Below are positions 34,730 through 42,742 of a stretch of 64,000 nucleotides of DNA, one piece after another. The DNA comes from DYMC01 sp035406705 (GTDB lineage Bacteria; Verrucomicrobiota; Lentisphaeria; Victivallales; GWF2-50-93). How positions within the stretch are numbered: position 1 is the first letter of the stretch; each line of letters starts with the position of its first letter. A model generated the notes under the pieces. That model saw only the letters and a list, made by a program, of their open reading frames with translations. It was not told the origin of the DNA and did not search any database. Where the stretch lies: NCBI GenBank assembly GCA_964426675.1, contig CAYRRM010000004.1:1-64000 (forward strand), in the 5' to 3' direction. The position numbers were made by a program, and so were the translations under genes.

Positions 34730-35973
34730 CGATTCCTCCTTTTTTCTAATTGTTTTATAAAATTCTCGGCAAATTTTGCGCGATTAAAGTTATTCTCGGC
34801 GAATTTTCTCGCCTTGCGTCCCATTTCAATGCGTGTTTCTTCAGGCAATTTTACAAAGTCAACAATAGCATCAGCGAGTTTTTCAGGGGTCTCCGGAGGC
34901 ACAATTACTGCTCCACCAGATTCTTCTGCGATTTTAGCCCCTTCTCCACGCCCGCAGAAGATAAAGGGTATTTGCACTCCCATCAACTCGAAAATTTTAG
35001 ATGGTCTTGCTCCTTCAAATAGTTCTATATTTTTCAATGGAACTAAAGCCAAATCGAACTGAGATAATAATTTAGGCATTTTTTCAGCAGGTACTGATGG
35101 AAAGAATTTCAAATTTTCCAATTTCATTTCAACGGATTTTTTCATCAATTCATCTTTTTCCGGTCCATCACCAAAGAGTGCAAAAAATATTTTTTTGGAG
35201 AGAATTAAATCTTCTTTTTTTTGAATGATCATTGCTGCTTTTATAAGCTGAGTAAGTGCCTGAGAACGGCCGTGATTACCGGCATAACCGACGATAAAAG
35301 AATCCTCCGGCAATCCAATCTCTTTTGCGAAATTCGCATCCCTTGGGTGTTTTTTGAATGTATCTAAATCAACTCCATTGGGTAAAAGAAATGTTTCACT
35401 AGAGGGGCTCCTTTTTTTCACTCCTTCAACGATGCCTTCTGTTTGACAGAGCACAAGCGTTGATTTTTGGTATAACAATTTTTCGAACCATTCAAGGAAA
35501 GACAGAATAATTCCTGGTTTCAGCATTCCGAGCTGAACGGCGCTTTCAGGCCATAAATCGCTTATATTCATCATCAGCTTTGCGGATTTCGCAAAGGATA
35601 AAACCAAAGCTGTTGCGCCAAGAAAGAGTGGAGGAGATTCACATATAAGAAAATCCGCTTGTTTCAGTTTGAGCAGACCAAAAAATGCGGATGATTTGAC
35701 AAACGAAAAATAAGCGATGAGTTGTCTTAGAAAACTTTTTTTCTTTGCCGGTAGTATCCATGTGCGGATAACTTTTATGCCGTCAATATTTTCTTCAACG
35801 ACTAATTTTCCCCGATAATCAGTGAAAATTTCTCCCTTAGGATAATTAGGCATTGCAGTAAGCACAGTAACATCATGCCCTGTATTTTTCATTCGTTTGG
35901 CAAGATCATGCAAACGATTTTGCGGTGCTCCATGCTCCGGCGGATAGTACTGAGTAAGGATTATAACTTTCAT
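34726..35973 (-). CDS. GT4 glycosyltransferase (WbuB/FnlC-like)
   Basis: The 415-residue protein has a GT-B fold with two Rossmann domains. The N-terminus KVIILTQYYPPEHGAPQNRLHDLAKRMKNTGHDVTVLT is typical of WbuB/WcaI-type GT4 enzymes, which act on lipid-linked sugar. The C-terminal donor domain shows IVGYAGNHGRSQALTQLI, FFALFGDGPEKDELM and the EGARPSKIFELMGVQIPFIF segment with the conserved Glu. It likely adds a sugar during surface-polysaccharide repeat synthesis. It carries one palindrome copy at 35327 and a near-copy at 35582. Confidence 0.8.
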   Translation of the reverse strand: MKVIILTQYYPPEHGAPQNRLHDLAKRMKNTGHDVTVLTAMPNYPKGEIFTDYRGKLVVEENIDGIKVIRTWILPAKKKSFLRQLIAYFSFVKSSAFFGLLKLKQADFLICESPPLFLGATALVLSFAKSAKLMMNISDLWPESAVQLGMLKPGIILSFLEWFEKLLYQKSTLVLCQTEGIVEGVKKRSPSSETFLLPNGVDLDTFKKHPRDANFAKEIGLPEDSFIVGYAGNHGRSQALTQLIKAAMIIQKKEDLILSKKIFFALFGDGPEKDELMKKSVEMKLENLKFFPSVPAEKMPKLLSQFDLALVPLKNIELFEGARPSKIFELMGVQIPFIFCGRGEGAKIAEESGGAVIVPPETPEKLADAIVDFVKLPEETRIEMGRKARKFAENNFNRAKFAENFIKQLEKRRNR

Positions 35974-36008
35974 TTATTGGTATTTTCCAATAAGTAATAC
36001 CAACTTAT

Positions 36009-37091
36009 TCAATGTTTTTTATCTATAAGTCGACGATATTCTGAAATAAAAAAAGCATTATTTTTTTTTGAGTCAAACCTTTCACGAACAATTGTTTGAT
36101 TGATTCCTAAAGCTTTTTTTCTCATTTCTATATTTTTATAGGCAGTAATCAACGATTCATTTACATTCGATGGATTTGGTGATGAAATAAGTATTCCATT
36201 CTCTCCGTTTTTCACAATTTCCCTGGATGCTGGGATATCTGATATGATCGGGAAAAGTCCGCAAGCACAAGCTTCAATAAGAGAACTTGATATCCCCTCT
36301 GTTTGAGTTAGAGAAATATAAATGTCAGATTTTCTGAGAACATCTGCGATCTGTTCAGGGGATTGTCTTCCCAAGAAGAAAATATTTTTTTGGCATTTTA
36401 ATTTAGATGATAACTTTTCAAGCTTTTTTCTTTCTGGTCCGTCTCCTACAATTTTAAACACTGCTGAAGGATACACTTTAGTAAAGAGTGCAAATGCTCT
36501 AATAACGAGATCAATTTTATAATCTGGATAAAGGGATCTTGTTGATACAAGAACAGGTGGTTTTGTGCAGGAAAAATTCCGCTCTGTAGAAGGATAAAAA
36601 ATTGAAGTATCGATCCCCCTATGCATGGTAAGCACGTGTTTAGGATCAGCTCCTAGCAGAATAAGATTTTTGCTAATATTTGATCCCCAGGAATGTATTA
36701 AGTCAGCATTCCTTAGTGCGTAACGGGCACAATAGTCGAATGGAGGCTTGAATGGCAGGAGATATGCTGGAACTCTAACTATTTTTTCATTTTGGGCGGC
36801 GAGCACAAGAGGGTGAAAACCGGAAATCGAGGCAAGATAACCATAGCTTGTAATTCTATAACCTATGACAATGTCAGGGGATTCTTTCTCAATAATATCC
36901 TTAATTCGTTTGGCTCCGAGGAGAAATTTCATTCTCGGCGGAAGATAGTTCATTCCGAGAGCAATCACATTTCCGTAACTTTTATCAGCACGGGCAGATA
37001 CGATTTTTATCTCGCAGCCCTGTTCTTTGAATGCCGACACCCATGCCAGTGTATTTGCGCTCTTATCTTCGGCAAGTAAAAGGATTTTCAT
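36009..37091 (-). CDS. GT4 glycosyltransferase
   Basis: The 360-residue GT-B enzyme opens MKILLLAEDKSANTLAWVSAF, unlike the usual GT4 start, then shows a donor domain with KPPVLVSTRSLYPDYKIDLVIRAF, KIVGDGPERKKLEKL, LGRQSPEQIADVLRKSDIYISLTQTEGISSSLIEACACGLFPIISD. The E-x7-E-like block (TEGISSSLIEA) binds the nucleotide sugar. Donor and acceptor are not predictable. It lies in the minus-strand series of glycosyltransferases between 34.7 and 39.4 kb, 18 bases downstream of the next one. Confidence 0.8.
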   Translation of the reverse strand: MKILLLAEDKSANTLAWVSAFKEQGCEIKIVSARADKSYGNVIALGMNYLPPRMKFLLGAKRIKDIIEKESPDIVIGYRITSYGYLASISGFHPLVLAAQNEKIVRVPAYLLPFKPPFDYCARYALRNADLIHSWGSNISKNLILLGADPKHVLTMHRGIDTSIFYPSTERNFSCTKPPVLVSTRSLYPDYKIDLVIRAFALFTKVYPSAVFKIVGDGPERKKLEKLSSKLKCQKNIFFLGRQSPEQIADVLRKSDIYISLTQTEGISSSLIEACACGLFPIISDIPASREIVKNGENGILISSPNPSNVNESLITAYKNIEMRKKALGINQTIVRERFDSKKNNAFFISEYRRLIDKKH

Positions 37092-37109
37092 CTTTCTGTC
37101 TGCCGTGTG

Positions 37110-38183
37110 CTATCTTTTACAAGAATCAAGTAATTTGGTGTATTTTTTCATTATGTTTTCCGGTGAATAGAATTTAATATCAAATTTGCAGCTATCATTT
37201 TTTTGTGTGTTCAGAAGCAAGAGTATTTCTTCTGCAATTTTGGATTTACTTTCATTCTGTTTTAAAATTTTAATTTGTGCAAGTGGATTATCAGCTTTTA
37301 TGTCATTTATTCCTCCAACGTCCATCGCTACAATCTTACAGCCGCAATGAAGAGCTTCAAGGACAACATTTGGCATTCCCTCAGTGCGGGACGAGAGAAA
37401 AAAAACATCGGAAGCACGATAGAATTCAAACGGATTTTCTACTTCACCTGGCAAGAACAATTTCTCCTGCAACCCCAACTCTTCGATACGCGGCCGAAGT
37501 GATTCCGCGCAGTTTCCTATTAAAAACGCATACCAACCATCACTTTTTGTTTTTAATTCAACAAAAACTTCAATAAAAAGATTTAAATTCTTTTCATAAG
37601 TATTTCTTCCTGAACCTATTATTACTTTGGCATTTTCGGGAATATTGTATCTTTTACGAATTCTTTCCCTGTCTTCATTATCTTTCAGTATCGTATCTGG
37701 ATCAAAGATATTTTCAATCAGATGAATTTTATGCTCTGAAATTCCACAAACAATAAGTTGCTTTTTCAAATGCTCCGAATTTACTACAAAATTCGAAGGC
37801 GATAGACACAAATTCCATAAAAATTTGCCCGGGTTTCTTCTCGCTGAATTCAGGTCTCCCCTGAGAGAACCAATAAAAGCGATATCAGGACAAAGATATT
37901 TATATGCGTTAGTGAAAAAACTCCAGGAGAAAACAAGTGCGGGCTGATATTCCGATATAATAGTCCTTAATTTAAGGGATTTTCGCAAAAATCCGATTCT
38001 ACCAAGGCTATAAACAGGAATTCCACAATCTATAATTGGTTTATACCATTTGCCTTCCGGGTCACCAGAGACAACGACTCCCGGCTCGTATTTTGTTTTG
38101 TTAAGATGTTTAAGAAATAAATATAATTGTCTCTCTGTTCCTCCCCCGCGAAGTTGCCCGATTAAACATAAAATTCTTTTCAT
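37110..38183 (-). CDS. GT4 glycosyltransferase
   Basis: The 357-residue GT4 enzyme starts MKRILCLIGQLRGGGTERQLYLFLKHLNK, the GGxE/RQL acceptor-domain pattern of capsule and O-antigen transferases. The donor domain carries KVIIGSGRNTYEKNLNLFIEVFVELK, LFLPGEVENPFEFYRASDVFFLSSRTEGMPNVVLEALHCGCKIVAMDVGGI, including the E-x7-E motif. It should act in the cytoplasm at the inner membrane. It is seven bases downstream of the 38191 gene, which supports a shared transcript. Confidence 0.83.
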   Translation of the reverse strand: MKRILCLIGQLRGGGTERQLYLFLKHLNKTKYEPGVVVSGDPEGKWYKPIIDCGIPVYSLGRIGFLRKSLKLRTIISEYQPALVFSWSFFTNAYKYLCPDIAFIGSLRGDLNSARRNPGKFLWNLCLSPSNFVVNSEHLKKQLIVCGISEHKIHLIENIFDPDTILKDNEDRERIRKRYNIPENAKVIIGSGRNTYEKNLNLFIEVFVELKTKSDGWYAFLIGNCAESLRPRIEELGLQEKLFLPGEVENPFEFYRASDVFFLSSRTEGMPNVVLEALHCGCKIVAMDVGGINDIKADNPLAQIKILKQNESKSKIAEEILLLLNTQKNDSCKFDIKFYSPENIMKKYTKLLDSCKR

Positions 38184-38190
38184 TATGAAT

Positions 38191-39387
38191 TCAAGTCAAT
38201 ATTGTATTTTCATAAAGCTCAAGATACATACGACAAACATTATCCCAATCATATTTTTTTGATGATTCAAGAGCTCCTTTTTTTAAATTATTATGTAGTA
38301 ATTTATCTTTGAGAAGCAATTCTATTTTATCCGCAAGCGAGTTCACATCACCTACTGGCGTTATTAATCCTTCTTTACCGTCGCAAACAACATCTCTTAC
38401 TCCTGGAGCATCTGTTGTGATAACAGGTAATCCGGCAGCCATTGCCTCAACGAGAACCATTCCAAAGGTTTCAATTAAGGTTGGAAGCACAAAGATATCC
38501 GAAGCACAATACAGTTCAATCAAATCTCCGGATGGCAAATCAAAAACATCCTCCTCGCAAATACCAGAGAAATCTTCAACCGGGCAGACACCAATATCCT
38601 TCGCTTTTGGATATTTATGCAGTATGTTCTTAGTGCCGCGTCCAGCAATTATCCAGTTAAAAGCAATGCCACGTTGATTTAGTAATGAAGCAATTTCCGG
38701 AATGATATCAAATCCTTTCTTCGGATGATAACGACCAACAGTTAAGATCAGAGGATAAGAAGGGGGGTATTTCAACTGAAATTTTTTTCTCACTTCATCC
38801 TTTTTACCGTCAGATAACTTTAAAAATTTTGAAGTATCTGCCCCATTTGGAATGATTCTTATTTTCTCATCAGGTATGCCTATGTTATTATATTCATATT
38901 TTACGCTCGGTGTAAGAGCAACAAAAGAGTTAAAACGAGGGAATTTTTCCTTAATGATTTTATCAATACGAATATCTAACCTGACTCCATAACCAATCTG
39001 ACTATACTTTTGAATATCCTCTCCGCAGCATCTCAAGACACAAGGGATTTTTTGATTACGAAAAAAATCAACAGCAAAAGCTCCGAGCGGCCATCCGTTT
39101 GTAACCTGCCAGAGGTCGAAAGAATATTTGTCCTGGAGTTTGCCCAACGCGTAATTGAGATATCTACTTCCAATGAATTTGGGGAGTCTTCTGAACATTC
39201 CACATGTTTTTTCCCAAAGATACTCGATTTTATATGGGAGATTAGGGGGATTCTTAGGTGGAGGGCTCGTTGTGACTACAACAGCTTGATGACCACTCCC
39301 GGAAAGTTTAGAGCAAATATTATGAACACAAACTTCAGCTCCGCCAACACGCGGATAAAACTGCGGAATAAGATGAGCTATCCTCAT
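38191..39387 (-). CDS. GT4 glycosyltransferase
   Basis: The 398-residue protein begins MRIAHLIPQFYPRVGGAEVCVHNICSKL, the classic GT4 start. The donor domain shows YPLILTVGRYHPKKGFDIIPEIASLL, IAGRGTKNILHKYP and FVLPTLIETFGMVLVEAMAAGLPVITTDAPGVRDVV, with both Glu residues of the E-x7-E motif. It is among the better-conserved members of the locus. Its ATG overlaps the stop of the phosphoesterase-fusion gene by four bases, indicating translational coupling. Confidence 0.85.
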   Translation of the reverse strand: MRIAHLIPQFYPRVGGAEVCVHNICSKLSGSGHQAVVVTTSPPPKNPPNLPYKIEYLWEKTCGMFRRLPKFIGSRYLNYALGKLQDKYSFDLWQVTNGWPLGAFAVDFFRNQKIPCVLRCCGEDIQKYSQIGYGVRLDIRIDKIIKEKFPRFNSFVALTPSVKYEYNNIGIPDEKIRIIPNGADTSKFLKLSDGKKDEVRKKFQLKYPPSYPLILTVGRYHPKKGFDIIPEIASLLNQRGIAFNWIIAGRGTKNILHKYPKAKDIGVCPVEDFSGICEEDVFDLPSGDLIELYCASDIFVLPTLIETFGMVLVEAMAAGLPVITTDAPGVRDVVCDGKEGLITPVGDVNSLADKIELLLKDKLLHNNLKKGALESSKKYDWDNVCRMYLELYENTILT

Positions 39388-40922
39388 TTCTTCTCAACAA
39401 GGCTACATTTTCGGACAAGCACTTCGCCTGAAAAATTTCCTTTTATGGCGTAATATAACATTCCCTCTGAACGGATAGCATCATCTTTCCCAATCGTAAT
39501 CGAAGTCCGGCGCGTCCAGGAATCACTCGAAAGTATTTCATCAGGAATGTTTTGAGCAAGCACCTCAGTAGTTCCATCGGGTTTTTCAAGCAACAGGCAA
39601 AGAGCAATGTGCCCGGCTTCAAGCGAAATTTTTTTAAATTGGGCAGATGCTGAAAATCTCATTCCCCTTCTCACAGGAAGAGGTTTGTATTTTAAAATTA
39701 TTTCATCAGTGCTTTTAGATACAATTCTAAACGAAGGCAAATCTCCCTGTTTTTTATCTGGAAATATCTCACAAAAAACCTGCTGTTTGTCAGGATGAAA
39801 CAATTCTACAGACCAGCCGTCAAAAGGTTTTTGTGAAGTCGCCTCACCTATCGCCGGCATAAGAATTATTTCAGTTTCCTGTGCAGGTGGCAATAATGCA
39901 AAATCTCTCCTGATCCCATCGTAAATTGTTTTATTTTTCTTAGCCAATTTTTCTTCTGCAATGCGCGCTGCTTCAGCAATAGACCGGTTATTTGCGCTTA
40001 TCTTCGCATATAGCAATGCCAAGCCTAAACATACACTTACACAAAGAAAAATAATAATCAAAAGCAATTTCTTGCTTCTTCGCAATTTCTCCACTTCACA
40101 TTCAAGGCTTTTCACTTCTTCAGCACCGAATATTGCTTGCTCCGCGGAAAGTTCCCTGAAGCCTATTGTGTCCCTCAATGGCTTTGAAGTTCTCGTAAGA
40201 TAAAATTCTATGAAGTAGCTACTGTTTTCAGGAATTTTAGCCTTTGCAAGCTCTCTGCGGTATGACTCTATATCAAATGGAACCTTTCTGAAAAATACAT
40301 CTTGCTTTTCATTATCATAAATGCAATATGACGCTCTGAAATCATCATCGCGGGGCTGGCCAATCGAACCTACATTCACTATGTATCTCTTTTCATCTTC
40401 AATATTGAAATCCATAGGAGATAACCAGTGAGGATTACCACTAGCGCCAATCACAAAAATTCCCGGAACATGACTGTGGCCAATAAAAGATATCTGCTCC
40501 GGGAAAGCTAAAAATTCTTCCCTCGCTTCATCATCCTCCAAAACGTATAAAAATCTGCCAGGCGCTCTTAATGAACCATGAGCACAACGAAAATTTTTCC
40601 CCTTTAACATTAATGGGTTACCCGATAAAAACCTCTTATGTCCGTCATCGATGCGGGATATCGTCCAATCAATAAGAAATTTCGCGTTGTCATTAAAATT
40701 AGAAGTTGAAAGTTTTCCAGCTGCAGCAGCATCGTGATTGCCAAGAACAAAATGATTAACATACTGATAGCAGCTTTCAATAACTTCTACCGGACAAGGA
40801 CCATAACCGACTATATCGCCAAGACAAACAATGCTGTCAACTCCCTGTGCTTTTATGTCTGCAAGAACAACATTTAAAGCTTGTTTATTGCTATGAATAT
40901 CTGAGATTATAGCATAACGCAT
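39384..40922 (-). CDS. metallophosphoesterase fused to a membrane helix and beta-sandwich domain
   Basis: This 512-residue protein has three parts. Residues 1-245 are a YfcE-like phosphoesterase with DIHSN at 8-12, GDIVGYG at 35-41, GNHD at 61-64 and GHSH at 148-151. A membrane helix spans about 286-306. From about 345 a beta-rich domain follows (FDGWSVELF, FRIVSKSTDEIILKYKPLPV, FSASAQFKKISLEAGHIALCLLLEK) that looks like a carbohydrate-binding or jelly-roll fold. The phosphoesterase is paralogous to the 5373-6107 gene. The enzyme domain would be cytoplasmic and the sandwich periplasmic. It may couple phosphate removal to glycan sensing; this is inference. It couples to the downstream GT4. Confidence 0.75.
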   Translation of the reverse strand: MRYAIISDIHSNKQALNVVLADIKAQGVDSIVCLGDIVGYGPCPVEVIESCYQYVNHFVLGNHDAAAAGKLSTSNFNDNAKFLIDWTISRIDDGHKRFLSGNPLMLKGKNFRCAHGSLRAPGRFLYVLEDDEAREEFLAFPEQISFIGHSHVPGIFVIGASGNPHWLSPMDFNIEDEKRYIVNVGSIGQPRDDDFRASYCIYDNEKQDVFFRKVPFDIESYRRELAKAKIPENSSYFIEFYLTRTSKPLRDTIGFRELSAEQAIFGAEEVKSLECEVEKLRRSKKLLLIIIFLCVSVCLGLALLYAKISANNRSIAEAARIAEEKLAKKNKTIYDGIRRDFALLPPAQETEIILMPAIGEATSQKPFDGWSVELFHPDKQQVFCEIFPDKKQGDLPSFRIVSKSTDEIILKYKPLPVRRGMRFSASAQFKKISLEAGHIALCLLLEKPDGTTEVLAQNIPDEILSSDSWTRRTSITIGKDDAIRSEGMLYYAIKGNFSGEVLVRKCSLVEKK

Positions 40923-40927
40923 TTTTT

Positions 40928-42561
40928 TTATTTTTTTGTTATTAAATAATTTCCTACGATTAAAACATCAATTTCTGAATTGAGGTAAACATCTATGGCA
41001 TCACAGGCAGCAAGAACTATTGGATAACCATGTAAATTAAAAGAGGTATTCAAAACAGCAGGGATACCGCTTTGTTCCTCAAATTTTGATATTATATCGT
41101 AAAATTCAGGATATATCCTTGAATTCACAGTTTGTGCCCTTGCTGTTTTATCTGCCTGATGAACTCCAGCAATTATTTTATCCTGCATTTGAGGTTTTAC
41201 ATTAAATGTAAACATCATATAAGGAGAATATACTTTTCTCAAACTTTCAGGCACTTCAACAACAGCTTCAAGTTTATCCTCAAGGACAGCAGGGGCAAAA
41301 GGCATCCAGAAATCGCGCTTTTTTATTGCCGCATTTATTTTGTTTATTATTCTTATGTCGTCTGGTGAAGCGAGAATGGAGCGGTTACCAAGAGCCCCTG
41401 CTCCAAACTCCATACAACCAGATGCCCGCGCCACGATTTTGCGTTGCAGCAATAATTCCACAAGCTTATCGTTTATATTTTGAATATATTCAAAATTAAC
41501 CTTATCAGAATATTTTTGTTTTGCTTCTTCTATGTCATAAGTAGCATCGATACCTAAACAAAAATCTTCAAATTCTATATCAGGATTATCACTACTTTTA
41601 TTATCATTATAGGCCAGAAATGCTGCTCCGAATGCGTTTGTTTCATCACCGCATGATGGAAAAACATTTACAAATTCCAATTCCGGAAGCTCTGAAATCA
41701 GCTTATTTGCTTTCACATTCATAAAAAATCCACCGGACAAAAGGACTTTTCTGATTCCTGTTTTTTCTACACCTGCCTTTATCCATCTTACGGCGACATC
41801 TTCCGCCATCAGTTGAAGTCCTGCTGCAAGTGTATCAAAACGCATGTTGAGCGTGTTTTTAAAGAGATCTTCGACTAATTCCTGTTTTGCATCTCCTCGC
41901 GAATTTCGCACATGAGGATATTTTTTTCCATTGGTAAATACCAGAGGATTATCAGTGGCAAAATCCACAAACTGCATTAACATGTCTTTTGCGATTTTCG
42001 CATATTTTGGTTGTGCGTATGGAGCAAGTCCCATAAGTTTATACTCATGTTCATGTGGCATAAACCCCATTATGTAAGTTATATGTGCGTATACNNNNNN
42101 NNNNNNNNNNNNNNNNNNNNNNNNNNNNNNNNNNNNNNNNNNNNNNNNNNNNNNNNNNNNNNNNNNNNNNNNNNNNNNNNNNNNNNNNNNNNNNTTTCGC
42201 CCTTTGCAATTTTCTGTATGGTCTGGAATTTGTCCATTCCTTTTATGAGATATTTAACGAAGGAACTTTCTTCAGAACCAAACCACTTCTTCTTAATAGC
42301 ATTGTAACGGCTGTGAAACTTGTTGAGAGCGTCCTGCCGACTTTGCGCTATTTTAGAGTGTTTACCGCCAAATGCAAAGATATCTACGTCTTCAATTTTC
42401 AATCCTGAATGTTTCAATGCAGCATTGATGGCAAGGGATGGAAAACCAGGTTGATTTTTTATTTTCGAAAGCCTTTCTTCCTGTATGCCAAATATAACCC
42501 GGTTGTCTTTCATCAGCACTACAGACGAATTTAGTCCTGTGTTTATTCCGAGGATATACAT
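40928..42561 (-). CDS. carbamoyltransferase (NodU/CmcH family), interrupted by an assembly gap
   Basis: Two pieces form one gene. The 5' piece (42561 to about 42195) encodes the N-terminus MYILGINTGLNSSVVLM with the SALRKIKN-like 'ERLSKIKNQPGFPS' motif. The 3' piece (from about 42094 to 40928) carries EYKLMGLAPYAQPKY, LSGGFFMNVKANKL, GDETNAFGAAFLAY and EFGAGALGNRSILASPDD, the CmcH/NodU end. The family transfers a carbamoyl group from carbamoyl phosphate to a sugar or antibiotic hydroxyl. Visible residues total about 510 against the usual 570-600, so more than the 100 N placed there may be missing. The two pieces are in different frames across the arbitrary gap. Palindrome copies lie at 41899 and 41991. 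Confidence 0.82.
42095..42194. other. assembly gap, exactly 100 N
   Basis: Positions 42095-42194 are all N, the usual placeholder length for a scaffold join of unknown size. It splits the carbamoyltransferase gene. No biological meaning. Confidence 0.99.
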
Positions 42562-42742
42562 TTTTTTGCCTCTTTTATTAAATGTGAGTTAAATTATTGC
42601 AATATAATTTGAGTTGATTGAGACGTTTTTAATTTAAATTTATGAGTTATATCTATCATCAGGATTTTTAAAGCAACCATATTGAACCAGTACGATTCTC
42701 TTAATATAGAGGCTCAAAAGCAATTTGGCAATTAACTAAATA

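Noticed and set aside
42011..42561. Open frames running through the N gap on both strands
   Set aside because: The N run has no sequence; only the NodU/CmcH pieces on the minus strand have real homology.
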